A program made the position numbers and the translations under genes. The notes under the pieces are model-generated. The model was not told the origin of the DNA, did no database searches, and saw only the letters and a list, made by a program, of their open reading frames with translations. 64,000 nucleotides of DNA from Oscillospiraceae bacterium (GTDB lineage: Bacteria > Bacillota > Clostridia > Oscillospirales > Acutalibacteraceae), in contig CADBBH010000009.1 of NCBI GenBank assembly GCA_902792905.1, positions 1 to 64,000 on the forward strand. The letters run 5' to 3'. Position 1 is the first letter of the stretch; each line of letters opens with the position of its first letter. Positions 8,135 through 16,857 of this stretch are shown here, one piece after another.

Positions 8135-10186
8135 ATGAAACTGAACATTTCGAGGGGAAGGCAGATTGCTGTAATCTGCATTCTGGTGCTTCTTTTCGGG
8201 ATCCTCGGCGGCGACCTTTTCAAGCTTCAGGTCATCGAAACGAAGAAATACAAGGACATCGTATCCAACGTTTCTTCAAGGACCTCGCCGATAAGGGCGG
8301 CGCGCGGAGAGATAGTTGACTGTAACGGCAAGAAGCTCGTCTTCAACGAGCAGGGCTACTCGATTATCTTTGACGCGGCATTTTTCCCGGATTCCGACAA
8401 CAAGCAGGAGAGAAACAAGATAATAAATAACCTCATTCATCTTTTCACGGCAAATCATCTCGAGTGGAAGGATACGTTGCCTCTTGTCTTCGGCTCAAAC
8501 GGCAAAATAAAATTCAAGCCCGACAGCGATGTGCTCATAAAGAAACTAAAGAGCAGGGATATGCTCAATCTCAATGAATATGCAACCGCTCAGGATTGCT
8601 TCGATGCGCTTATTGAAAAATACGAGCTCGGCGATTTCGGCGAGAAGGATGCCAGAAACATCGCTTCCGTGCTCTATGAAATGGAGCGTACCTATTTCAG
8701 CATCAGCGCTCCGTTCACCTTCGCCGATAAGGTGCCCGAGAAGCTGGTTTCGCTAATAAAGGAGAGAAGCGATTTCTTCAAGGGTGTCGACGTTGAGGTT
8801 GTCCCCGTAAGATCTTATACCGACGGCACGATTGCCCCGCATATTCTCGGTATGACCGGACTCATCAACGCAGAGGAATATGCTCAGCTCAAGGACAAGG
8901 GCTATACCGATACCGATGAAATCGGCAAGAGCGGAATGGAACTCGCAGCCGAGGACTATCTCAAGGGCAAAAACGGCGAGAAGACAGTCTATACGGATGC
9001 CGACGGCAACCGCACCACCAAGATTACAAAGCAGCCTGAGCAGGGCGATACCGTGGTTCTGACCATCGATTCGGGTATGCAGAAGGTGGTTCAGGACGCT
9101 CTTGAGAAGGTCGTAATTGAGGAAAACAGCTTTCATACCATCGTTCCGAACGCCGGCGCCTGTGTTGTTCTGAGCTGTAAGGATGCTTCGGTCCTCGCAA
9201 GCGCATCCTATCCCACATATGATATTTCTACCTACGGTGAGCACGCGCAGGAGCTGAATACCGCTCAGGGTTCACCGCTCTGGAACCGTGCACTTATGTC
9301 CACCTACGCCTGCGGCTCGACCGCGAAGCCCTCTGTCGCCATTGCGGCGCTTGAAGAAAAAATAATCGACGAAGATTTTACCGTTTACTGTAACGGTTCA
9401 TATACTTATATGGGCCAGCATTTCAAGTGCGAGCAGGCCCACGAAAACCTTTATGTCAATGTCGTTCACGCAATTGATGAATCCTGCAACACCTTCTTCC
9501 TGAAGGTCGGTGATATGCTCGGCATTGATAAGATGAATGAATACCGCACCCTTCTCGGCCTCGGTTCAAAGACCGGAGTTGAGCTCAACGAGGCGGTAGG
9601 TGTGCTTGACAGCCCCGAATACCGTACATCGATAAATCAGACCTGGCTGCCCGGTTATACGGTTCAGTCTGCAATCGGTCAGGCGGGTAACCTCTGGACT
9701 CCGATTCAGCTTGCAAATTATGTCAATACCATAGCAAACGGCGGCGTGCGATACAGAGCCCACCTCATCAAGAGCATAAAGAGCTTTGATTACAGCAGAA
9801 CCAAGCTCGACAACGGCCCCGAGGTAGTGGTCCAGACCGGTATTTCGAAAGAGACAATAGATATAGTGAAACGCGGTATGCTCGAAGTCGGAACGACCGG
9901 CTACTGCGCGCAGTATTTCTGGCATCTGCCGGTAAAGGTTGCCTGTAAAACCGGTACCAGCCAGGAAATCAGGCGGACCGGAAACGGTTATTCCACCAAG
10001 ATAAACAACGGTTTCCTCATTGCCTTCGCGCCCTATGACAATCCGCAGATAGCGGTGGCTGTTGTCGGCGAAGGACTCGTTTCGGGCAAATATCTTTCGC
10101 CGGTAGTTTCCGCGGCGATTGAATACTGGCTCGGCGCTTCCGATTCAGCCGAAGGCCTCGGCGCGGAGGAAGTTCTGCTTCCGTAA
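8135..10186 (+). CDS. Penicillin-binding protein 2 (class B transpeptidase)
   Basis: The 683-residue product is the elongasome transpeptidase that cross-links peptidoglycan outside the membrane. It has a single N-terminal membrane anchor (about 10-28), a pedestal/dimerisation domain with GEIVDCNG and HILGMTGLI, and the penicillin-binding domain. That domain carries the catalytic motif STAK (about residue 394), the second motif SCN in DESCNTFF, and KTGT (about residue 604). An unusual feature is a roughly 80-residue charged insertion between the first two N-terminal segments. The gene closes the mreBCD-pbp run, in keeping with the PBP2/MrdA family. Confidence 0.95.
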   Translation: MKLNISRGRQIAVICILVLLFGILGGDLFKLQVIETKKYKDIVSNVSSRTSPIRAARGEIVDCNGKKLVFNEQGYSIIFDAAFFPDSDNKQERNKIINNLIHLFTANHLEWKDTLPLVFGSNGKIKFKPDSDVLIKKLKSRDMLNLNEYATAQDCFDALIEKYELGDFGEKDARNIASVLYEMERTYFSISAPFTFADKVPEKLVSLIKERSDFFKGVDVEVVPVRSYTDGTIAPHILGMTGLINAEEYAQLKDKGYTDTDEIGKSGMELAAEDYLKGKNGEKTVYTDADGNRTTKITKQPEQGDTVVLTIDSGMQKVVQDALEKVVIEENSFHTIVPNAGACVVLSCKDASVLASASYPTYDISTYGEHAQELNTAQGSPLWNRALMSTYACGSTAKPSVAIAALEEKIIDEDFTVYCNGSYTYMGQHFKCEQAHENLYVNVVHAIDESCNTFFLKVGDMLGIDKMNEYRTLLGLGSKTGVELNEAVGVLDSPEYRTSINQTWLPGYTVQSAIGQAGNLWTPIQLANYVNTIANGGVRYRAHLIKSIKSFDYSRTKLDNGPEVVVQTGISKETIDIVKRGMLEVGTTGYCAQYFWHLPVKVACKTGTSQEIRRTGNGYSTKINNGFLIAFAPYDNPQIAVAVVGEGLVSGKYLSPVVSAAIEYWLGASDSAEGLGAEEVLLP

Positions 10187-10224
10187 TAATCATAATTCAT
10201 TAAATGACAGAAAGGAGTGAGTAA

Positions 10225-10947
10225 ATGGCCCGTATTTACGCGGTTGCCTCGGGTAAGGGCGGCGTAGGGAAATCCACCTTTACGGCGGGCATATCAAAGG
10301 CGCTGTCGTCGCTCGGCAAGCGAGTGCTGGCGATTGACTGCGATATCGGTCTGCGCTCACTCGATCTGCTTCTGGGATGCGATGAACAGGTGGTTTTCGA
10401 CTGGGGAGACGGTATCCTCGGCAGATGTACCCCCGACAGAGCCGTGATTTCGGGTGATGTTGATTCCATTGCCGCTCCGAGAAAATATGACGAAGCTTTT
10501 TCGGGTAAAGCTCTCAGGGATATGCTCGGCGGCTTGATTAATAAATATGATTATGTGTTTTTTGACGCTCCCGCAGGTGTAGGCGAAGGGTTTGAAATTG
10601 CAGTTTCGGCCGCCGATAAGCTGATTGCGGTCACTACGGCGGACAGCATCTGTGTGCGCAGCTGCGCCGCCGCCTGCATAGAAGCGGAGCGCCTCGGAAT
10701 ATCGGACAGAAAGCTTGTTATAAATATGTTTGAGGTCAGGCCCGCGGTGCGCCGTAAGCTCCTCAATCTTGACGAATGTATAGATGAGACCTGCACTCCT
10801 CTGCTGGGCGTGGTGCCGATTGACAGAGTGCTTGCCTATGCTTCGGTTACGGGCATTTATCCCGATGAATTCTCGCCGTCGGTTCAGGCATTTGAGAGAA
10901 TAGCGAAGCGGCTGACAGGCGAGAAGGTCGAACTTATCTGCGAATAG
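10225..10947 (+). CDS. minD: Septum-site ATPase MinD-like
   Basis: The 240-residue product has the deviant Walker A motif GKGGVGKST at the N-terminus, IDCDIGLRSLDLLLG and a Walker B-like VFFDAPAG. These define the MinD/ParA group; the IGLR...LLG run is MinD-like. MinD normally binds the membrane through a C-terminal amphipathic helix and recruits MinC to block off-centre division. The C-terminus here (FERIAKRLTGEKVELICE) could serve that purpose. No minC or minE lies beside it, unlike many mreBCD-minCD clusters, so the partner must be elsewhere or the protein has drifted in role. AAAGGAG precedes the ATG. Confidence 0.85.
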   Translation: MARIYAVASGKGGVGKSTFTAGISKALSSLGKRVLAIDCDIGLRSLDLLLGCDEQVVFDWGDGILGRCTPDRAVISGDVDSIAAPRKYDEAFSGKALRDMLGGLINKYDYVFFDAPAGVGEGFEIAVSAADKLIAVTTADSICVRSCAAACIEAERLGISDRKLVINMFEVRPAVRRKLLNLDECIDETCTPLLGVVPIDRVLAYASVTGIYPDEFSPSVQAFERIAKRLTGEKVELICE

Positions 10948-10955
10948 GTGATATT

Positions 10956-12323
10956 ATGAATGACACCACCGTTGCCGCCATTTCGACACCGAATGCCCCG
11001 GGCGGCATAGGAATAATAAGAATATCTGGCCCCGACGCCCTTAAAATCGCCGCGAAGGTTTTTATCCCCGTGAACGGTTCGGATATAGCGCGGAGCAAAG
11101 GTTATCGTGCGTATTTCGGCTCGGCTGTCAGCGCGGGCGAAAAAATCGACGAGGCAGTCTGCCTTGTTTACCGCGCTCCCCACAGCTATACCGGCGAGGA
11201 TACGGCGGAGATAAACTGCCACGGCGGTTTGTTTATTACCAAGCAGGTGCTCAGAGCGGTGCTTGACGCCGGCGCAGAGCCTGCAGGTCCCGGAGAATTC
11301 ACAAAGAGAGCGTTTCTCAACGGCAAGAAGGACCTTGCCGCCGCCGAGAGCGTCATGTCGCTCATAAGCGCTTCGGGCAGGCAGGCGGCCGTTGCCGCAC
11401 TGAATACTCTTGAGGGCAATCTCAGTTCAAAAATAAGGGAATGCTGCGCAAAGATAACGGGAGTATGCGCCTCCCTTTCCGCCTGGGTTGATTATCCCGA
11501 TGAGGATATTGAGGAAATAAGCACGGCGGAAATAGAGAAGACTTTTGAAGAAGTAAAATCGGAACTTGAAGCAATAATAAAGAATTACGATTCCGGCAGA
11601 GCGGTTACCGAGGGAGTCGATACTGTTATAGTCGGCAAGCCCAATGTCGGAAAATCAGCAATAATGAATCTGCTCAGCGGTTTCAGCCGCTCGATAGTAA
11701 CGGATATAGCCGGAACTACCCGCGATGTGGTCGAAGAGAAAATAATGCTCGGCGACATTATCCTTAAAATAGCCGATACTGCCGGAATTCACGAAACAGA
11801 CAATCCGGTTGAGAATATCGGCGTCGATCTCGCGAGGAAGCGCCTTGAAAGGGCTCAGCTGATTCTCGCCGTCTTTGATTCGGGCGCTGAAATCAATGCC
11901 GAGGATATATCGATTATAGAGGAATGCAGAGGCAGAAAAGCTGTCGCTCTGCTTAATAAATCCGATCTGCCGCGTGTAGCGGACAGAGAGGTTATCGACC
12001 GCAGTTTTGATAAGATTGTCGAGATTTCCGCGCTGACAGGCGAGGGCGCGGATGAGCTTGAGAGGGCGGTCTGTGAAGTGCTGAGCGCCGGAGATTTTGA
12101 CACAAATACCGCCTGCCTTACCGGCGAGAGGCAGCGCGCCTGCTGTCTTAAAGCGGCAAATCATCTTGAAGAGGGCCTTACCGCCCTGCGTTCGGGAGTC
12201 ACGCTCGACGCCGTCAATGTCTGTGCGGATTGCGCGGTTGACGCTCTGCTTGAGCTGACGGGTGAGAAGGCGACGTCCGCCGTTGTGGATGAAGTGTTTT
12301 CAAGATTCTGTGTAGGAAAGTAA
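10956..12323 (+). CDS. mnmE: tRNA modification GTPase MnmE
   Basis: The 455-residue product, together with MnmG, modifies the wobble uridine of certain tRNAs. It has the N-terminal tetrahydrofolate-binding region (APGGIGIIRISG, NCHGG), a helical domain, an inserted Ras-like G domain with G1 GKPNVGKS (about residue 226), DTAGIHETD and NKSD. The catalytic C-terminus FCVGK is present as its last residues. It starts 9 bases after minD. mnmG is not in the window. Confidence 0.97.
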   Translation: MNDTTVAAISTPNAPGGIGIIRISGPDALKIAAKVFIPVNGSDIARSKGYRAYFGSAVSAGEKIDEAVCLVYRAPHSYTGEDTAEINCHGGLFITKQVLRAVLDAGAEPAGPGEFTKRAFLNGKKDLAAAESVMSLISASGRQAAVAALNTLEGNLSSKIRECCAKITGVCASLSAWVDYPDEDIEEISTAEIEKTFEEVKSELEAIIKNYDSGRAVTEGVDTVIVGKPNVGKSAIMNLLSGFSRSIVTDIAGTTRDVVEEKIMLGDIILKIADTAGIHETDNPVENIGVDLARKRLERAQLILAVFDSGAEINAEDISIIEECRGRKAVALLNKSDLPRVADREVIDRSFDKIVEISALTGEGADELERAVCEVLSAGDFDTNTACLTGERQRACCLKAANHLEEGLTALRSGVTLDAVNVCADCAVDALLELTGEKATSAVVDEVFSRFCVGK

Positions 12324-12335
12324 AGGTGAATGAAT

Positions 12336-13406
12336 ATGAAAAATATCATAAGAATTATTTCTTTGCTTCTCGCTCTTTGCCTTGTTGCCGGGCTTGCCGC
12401 CTGCGGCAGTAAAGAGCCCGAGGGGGACCCCGGTGAGAGAGAAATCAAGACAAAAGTAGCTGCAGTCAAGGACGAAACGGGCTTCGGCGCGTTCAAGATT
12501 ATGACGGACAGAAGTTACGCCTACGATATGAAGTATTATGACACCGTGGACGAGGTTGCCGGTCTGATAAAGGACGGAAGCGTTGATATTGCCGTGCTTC
12601 CGCTTGATACCGCGGCGAAGATATATAATGAAACAGGCGGAAAAATTCAGATGCTCTGCACCGCCGCAACCGGCGGAATTCATGCTCTTGCCATGAAAAA
12701 AGAAGAGGAAACAACCTCCGCTCCGGCAAAAGACGGAAAAGACGGAGATGTCAAAGACGAGGACACCACCGCTTCGCCGATAGATTTTGAAATTATAAAT
12801 GTTGAGAGCATCGAGGATTTCAGGGGCAGAACAGTATGGATGAACGGCACCGATTCTCTCGTAAAATGCCTGATTGAAACTCTCATCAAAAAGAGCGGAG
12901 TCGGAAAGGATATTGAACTGAAGACGGCCGATTCGGATGATGAAATAATCAAAAAAGCGACAACCGACCGCAGAGACATTTATATTCTTCCTGTTCTTTC
13001 GGCAATGAAAATTATCGGGGAAGATAATAATCCGAAGCAGGCATTTTCACTCACCAGAGAATGGAACAAGCTTTTTGATACTCCGCCCGTCACCGCCTGT
13101 GTGGTCGCGGGGAAGGATTATATCGAGGCGAATCCCGATATTATCAGCGAATTCCTTACTTTCATTGAAGTTTCGCTCAACTATACCGCCACGAGCGAGA
13201 CTCTCGGTCAGCCTCTTGTTGATGCAGGTCTTTTTGATGATATAATCAAGGCGGCAAATACCGTTTCGGGCTGCAATTATCATTATCTCGAAGGTGCCGA
13301 GGCGAAGGAGGCAGCTCAGGCAACGCTTGAGATTCTTTGCAAGACATATCCCGACCTTGCGGGCGGCAAAACTCCCGGCGATGATTTTTACTATATTGCC
13401 ACTTGA
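12336..13406 (+). CDS. Solute-binding lipoprotein, NMT1/TauA-like
   Basis: The 356-residue lipoprotein has lipobox LAAC after a signal peptide. The body resembles type-2 periplasmic binding proteins of the NMT1/ABC-substrate class: DVAVLPLDTAAKIYN near residue 90, and a later stretch PPVTACVVAGKDYIEANPD that is typical of the group. A charged Lys/Asp/Glu-rich insertion lies at about 120-150. I place the start at 12336 because AAAGGTG lies 7 bases before it; the ATG at 12330 is too close to that site. No permease or ATPase genes follow, so the transporter partner and ligand are unknown. Confidence 0.75.
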   Translation: MKNIIRIISLLLALCLVAGLAACGSKEPEGDPGEREIKTKVAAVKDETGFGAFKIMTDRSYAYDMKYYDTVDEVAGLIKDGSVDIAVLPLDTAAKIYNETGGKIQMLCTAATGGIHALAMKKEEETTSAPAKDGKDGDVKDEDTTASPIDFEIINVESIEDFRGRTVWMNGTDSLVKCLIETLIKKSGVGKDIELKTADSDDEIIKKATTDRRDIYILPVLSAMKIIGEDNNPKQAFSLTREWNKLFDTPPVTACVVAGKDYIEANPDIISEFLTFIEVSLNYTATSETLGQPLVDAGLFDDIIKAANTVSGCNYHYLEGAEAKEAAQATLEILCKTYPDLAGGKTPGDDFYYIAT

Positions 13407-13431
13407 TTTTATAAAAATAATATCATATAAT
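13403..13431 (+). promoter_or_regulatory. Promoter of the Thr/Glu-rich lipoprotein
   Basis: TTGATT, 17 bases, TATAAT. The -35 box overlaps the stop codon of the preceding gene. Confidence 0.65.
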
Positions 13432-13472
13432 ATTTAAGGTTAAAGCCAAAGATATTTCAGGAGGATAATTCA

Positions 13473-14387
13473 ATGAAAAAATTAATAGCACTTCTTGCAG
13501 CCCTTGCTCTTGTTATTTCACTCGCAGCCTGCGGCGCAAAGACAAATGACGAAACTACCACCACAGAAGCAGATACCGAAACCGAAAGCGTCACGGAAGA
13601 AATAACCGAGAAGCCCGAAGATACCACCGAGGCCGATATTTCCGAAGATGACACAACAAAAGAAGACGCTTCCGCAGAAGATACAACCAAAGAAGATGCT
13701 TCCGAAACCGAAAGCAAAACAGAAGAGACCACCGAAGAAGCTAAAAAAGCTCCCCAGACCAAAGAAGAAATCGTTGCTTATTTCAACGAGGCCGTAAATA
13801 AGGTTAAGACCGATGCAAAGTCCGTAACTAAGAATTATTCAAAGATTTCTCTCAACGGCAGCATGACTCTTCCCTCATCCATCAACGGTATTCTCAGACT
13901 TCTCGGCGGCGCCGATGAATTCGTCGGCGGTCAGCTCGAAAAGAACAGCCAGACCACTCCCGAGACCTATACAGGCTCTCAGATAAAGGCAAAGTATCCC
14001 GTTGAGAATGAATCCTACGGCTCAAAGCTCACTGCGGCCGATGTCAAGAGCGCAACCTGCACCGAGAAAGACGGCAAATATACCATCACCGTTACAACGG
14101 TTGCAGACGCCAAGAGTGCCAGCATTGCTCACGGCCAGGGCCACGCTCCCAAGGCTTTCAACGTTCCTCTTCCCGGTACAATTAATGAGAATATCCCCGG
14201 CGTTGCCACCGGTATTGTAGGCACTGCCGCCATGAACTATCCTTCAAGCACAGCAAAGATCGTTGTTGACGCGAAGACCGGCAATGTTATCTCTGCCGAT
14301 TATGATATTTACTGGACCATCAATTTTGATAAGGCCGGTGTTATTATCCCGTTCGTAACCCGCGACAACTATGTTGTTAAGTTTTAA
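13473..14387 (+). CDS. Lipoprotein with acidic Thr-rich linker
   Basis: The 304-residue product has a signal peptide with lipobox LAAC (Cys about residue 20), then about 75 residues composed mainly of Thr, Glu, Asp and Lys, typical of surface stalks. The C-terminal 200 residues form a domain that I do not recognise; it contains HGQGHAPKAF and a pattern of alternating strands. It has its own promoter (13403-13431) and AGGAGGA before the ATG. Likely membrane-anchored and extracellular; function unknown. Confidence 0.8.
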   Translation: MKKLIALLAALALVISLAACGAKTNDETTTTEADTETESVTEEITEKPEDTTEADISEDDTTKEDASAEDTTKEDASETESKTEETTEEAKKAPQTKEEIVAYFNEAVNKVKTDAKSVTKNYSKISLNGSMTLPSSINGILRLLGGADEFVGGQLEKNSQTTPETYTGSQIKAKYPVENESYGSKLTAADVKSATCTEKDGKYTITVTTVADAKSASIAHGQGHAPKAFNVPLPGTINENIPGVATGIVGTAAMNYPSSTAKIVVDAKTGNVISADYDIYWTINFDKAGVIIPFVTRDNYVVKF

Positions 14388-14406
14388 TTGACAAGGAGCG
14401 TTCACG

Positions 14407-14985
14407 ATGAAAAAAGAAGTCCTTGTTGAAACAAGCGCCAGACACGTTCATGTAACCAGAGAAGCGCTCGATATCCTCTTCGGAGAGGGTTTTGAGCTAA
14501 CCCATAAGAAAGACCTTTCCCAGCCGGGTCAGTTCGCGAGCAACGAGAGAGTTGCCGTCGTCGGCTCAAAGGGTCAGTTCCCCGCAGTTTCCATTCTCGG
14601 TCCCATCCGCCCCGAATGCCAGGTTGAGCTTTCGCTCACCGACGCGCGTTCAATCGGCGTTGACGCTCCCGTCAGAGAGAGCGGAGATGTTGCGGGCAGC
14701 GGCGCCTGCAAGCTTGTAGGCCCGTGCGGCGAGGTTGAACTCAAAGAGGGCGTAATCGCAGCTCAGAGACATATCCACGCCACTCCCGAGGATGCCGAGA
14801 AATACAATCTCAAAGATAAGCAGCTCGTATCCGTTAAGGTTGACAGCGGCAACGGCCGTTCGCTTATCTTCAGCGATGTCGTCGTCAGAGTTTCCCCGAA
14901 GTATGCTCTCGCGATGCATATCGATACCGATGAATCCAACGCGGCCTGCGCCGTACCCGGACTCATGGGCGAGATTCTTGATTAA
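14407..14985 (+). CDS. pduL: Phosphate propanoyltransferase PduL
   Basis: The 192-residue enzyme interconverts acyl-CoA and acyl-phosphate (phosphotransacylase). The zinc-binding histidine motifs are visible: SARHVHVT (residues about 10-17), AAQRHIHATPEDA (about 120) and AMHIDTDESNA. Here it stands alone, without microcompartment shell genes, and lacks an obvious encapsulation extension at the N-terminus. That fits use as a general phosphotransacetylase in place of Pta. A terminator follows at 15001-15034. Confidence 0.93.
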   Translation: MKKEVLVETSARHVHVTREALDILFGEGFELTHKKDLSQPGQFASNERVAVVGSKGQFPAVSILGPIRPECQVELSLTDARSIGVDAPVRESGDVAGSGACKLVGPCGEVELKEGVIAAQRHIHATPEDAEKYNLKDKQLVSVKVDSGNGRSLIFSDVVVRVSPKYALAMHIDTDESNAACAVPGLMGEILD

Positions 14986-15000
14986 ATAAAAGCTATATCA

Positions 15001-15034
15001 GGGCAGTTCGTTATGCGTTCTGCCCTTCTTTTTT
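15001..15034 (+). terminator. Terminator after pduL
   Basis: GGGCAG (15001-15006) pairs with CTGCCC (15020-15025) followed by TTCTTTTTT. Confidence 0.8.
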
Positions 15035-15043
15035 GAGGTTAGT

Positions 15044-16366
15044 ATGCAGACCGTTAAAAATACCGCTAGAATTATAATTTCAAAAGCCCTTTCTTCGTAT
15101 TATTCTTTTCTCACCTGCTTTGGCAAAAGCGTGAAAGGTTTTCCGCAGACCCCCGCGGATTTCAGGCCTGTTCTGCGCTTTGCCGCCTGCAGTGACATTC
15201 ACGTCAGCGGGAAAGAATCAACCGAGAATGAAAAGCACCCCGAGGAGGAGCGCCTCGCGAAGCTCATCCGGTTTATGTATGATTACTGTGCAAAGCAGGA
15301 ATACAAGGCCTTTGACGCCCTGTGTATCGCGGGTGATATGACCGACGGCGGCAGGGATTTTGAATACGATTCGTTCAACAAAGTAATAGAAGATAATCTG
15401 AGAGATGGAACAAAACTTTTAATCTGCACCGGCAATCACGAATATATTGCCTATCGCGATAAAGATGCTTCAAAGGGCGCGAGAATGTTTGAAGAAAAGA
15501 TTCAGCCGAATCAGGATACTCACGAAATCATTAACGGCTATCATTTCATTCTGTGCTCCTATTCCGAAGACGGCAGAACATTCAAAGGAAAGCTTCCGTG
15601 GTTTGATAAAGAGACAGAAGCCGCCGTCAGAGAGAGCGGAAAAAAGCCTGTTTTTACCTTTCAGCATCCCGCTCCGCAGGGAACGATTTACGGCTCCGTC
15701 TGCTGGGGCGACAAGGATATACCGAAGGTTTTCCGCAAATATCCTCAGATGATAAATATCTCGGGTCATTCCCATTATCCGGTAAACGATCCGCGTTCAA
15801 TCTGGCAGAATAAATATACCGCTCTCGGATGCGGCACGCTGAGTTATTACGAAACCGATCTCGACGGATTCGCGGGAAATTTCCCCTATGAAACGCACAA
15901 GGCGGCTCAGTTCTATATAGTTGAGGCGGATGCAGAAGGAAACGTCAGGATTCTCTCATATGATTTAATTACAGATCAATTCTTTGACAATGAATATTAT
16001 CTTACGGGTCTCGCCGGAAAGAACTACGCATATAAATTCGCGAAGATGAAACGCTCGGGCGAGAAGCCCGTATTCCCGCAGAATACGGAAATCTCAACCC
16101 GCATGAACGAGCACCTCGATACAATCCTGACCTTCACCGGCGCAGAGGATAAATACTGCGCGGAGAGCTACAAGGTATCGGTCTTTGCCGGCCTGAAGAG
16201 CGTCCACTCCTCAAGCTTTTCCGGCAAATACATGTATCTTTTCGAAGATAATAAATATGAAATCAACATAGGCAAGTTAAAACCTGGCAAATACGCCGCA
16301 TATATCAAGGCCATGAATCCCTATGCAAAGACATCGAAGGAACTGAAATATAAGTTTGAGGTATAA
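15044..16366 (+). CDS. Calcineurin-like metallophosphoesterase
   Basis: The 440-residue product shows all metal-binding blocks of the family in order: SDIHVSG (about residue 50), AGDMTDGG, CTGNHEY, a later FQHPAP, and SGHSHYP. These bind a di-metal centre that hydrolyses phosphomonoesters or diesters. No signal peptide is obvious; the N-terminus has a moderately hydrophobic stretch. The C-terminal 100 residues resemble an added beta domain (VFAGLKSVHSS). The substrate is unknown. It has no close operon partners: a terminator lies upstream and a DUF559 element directly downstream. Confidence 0.85.
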   Translation: MQTVKNTARIIISKALSSYYSFLTCFGKSVKGFPQTPADFRPVLRFAACSDIHVSGKESTENEKHPEEERLAKLIRFMYDYCAKQEYKAFDALCIAGDMTDGGRDFEYDSFNKVIEDNLRDGTKLLICTGNHEYIAYRDKDASKGARMFEEKIQPNQDTHEIINGYHFILCSYSEDGRTFKGKLPWFDKETEAAVRESGKKPVFTFQHPAPQGTIYGSVCWGDKDIPKVFRKYPQMINISGHSHYPVNDPRSIWQNKYTALGCGTLSYYETDLDGFAGNFPYETHKAAQFYIVEADAEGNVRILSYDLITDQFFDNEYYLTGLAGKNYAYKFAKMKRSGEKPVFPQNTEISTRMNEHLDTILTFTGAEDKYCAESYKVSVFAGLKSVHSSSFSGKYMYLFEDNKYEINIGKLKPGKYAAYIKAMNPYAKTSKELKYKFEV

Positions 16367-16371
16367 ACAAA

Positions 16372-16823
16372 GCCTTCCCCTTGAGGGGAAGGTGGCTTGC
16401 CGAAGGCAAGTCGGATGAGGTGTGAATTTGAATAAAACCAATAATCCAAAACTAAAGCAGTTTGCTCAGGAACTGCGTCATGAAATGACAAAAGAAGAGC
16501 GGCATCTCTGGTATGATTTTCTGAAATCACTTCCGGTTACGGTAAATCGCCAGAAAGTAATAGGAAACTACATAGTGGATTTCTATTGCGCTTCGTCAAA
16601 GTTAGTTATAGAGCTTGACGGTTCGCAACACTTTATGGATGAAGGACTTGAATATGACAGAAGACGAGATGCTTATCTTAAAAGCTTGGGATTGACAGTT
16701 GTAAGATATGCAAATTCAGATATAAACGATAATTTTGACGGAGTGTGCGAGGATATCCTGAGGAGATTATAACACCTCATCCGGGTTCGCTGCGCTCACC
16801 CACCTTCCCCTCCAGGGGAAGGC
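16372..16823. mobile_element. Palindrome-bounded DUF559 nuclease element
   Basis: A 52-base left end (16372-16423) and a 52-base right end (16772-16823) are inverted copies of each other. Each has a conserved outer hairpin CCTTCCCC/GGGGAAGG, a variable middle arm (left: CTTGCC-GAA-GGCAAG) and a conserved inner block ACACCTCATCCG. Between them lies one ORF with a DUF559 endonuclease domain. The element sits exactly between two unrelated genes. The layout resembles repeat-plus-nuclease units such as REP/RAYT pairs, though the protein family differs. No target duplication could be identified with confidence. Confidence 0.7.
16422..16772 (+). CDS. DUF559 (Vsr-like fold) endonuclease-domain protein
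   Basis: The 116-residue product has the DUF559 signature: LRHEMTKEERHLWY near the N-terminus, then NRQKVIGNYIVDFYC, LVIELDGSQHF and RRRDAYLKSLGL with a terminal VVRYANSDI. The Asp/Glu-rich cores (DFYC, ELDGSQH) match the restriction-endonuclease-like fold shared with Vsr repair nucleases. The GTG at 16422 lies only one base after GAGG, so the TTG at 16428, seven bases from it, may be the true start. The ribosome site and the start region lie within or at the left palindrome. The stop codon touches the right palindrome. Confidence 0.88.
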   Translation: MNLNKTNNPKLKQFAQELRHEMTKEERHLWYDFLKSLPVTVNRQKVIGNYIVDFYCASSKLVIELDGSQHFMDEGLEYDRRRDAYLKSLGLTVVRYANSDINDNFDGVCEDILRRL

Positions 16824-16857
16824 ATTAACCATTATTGGAAACCATTAAGGAGACACT

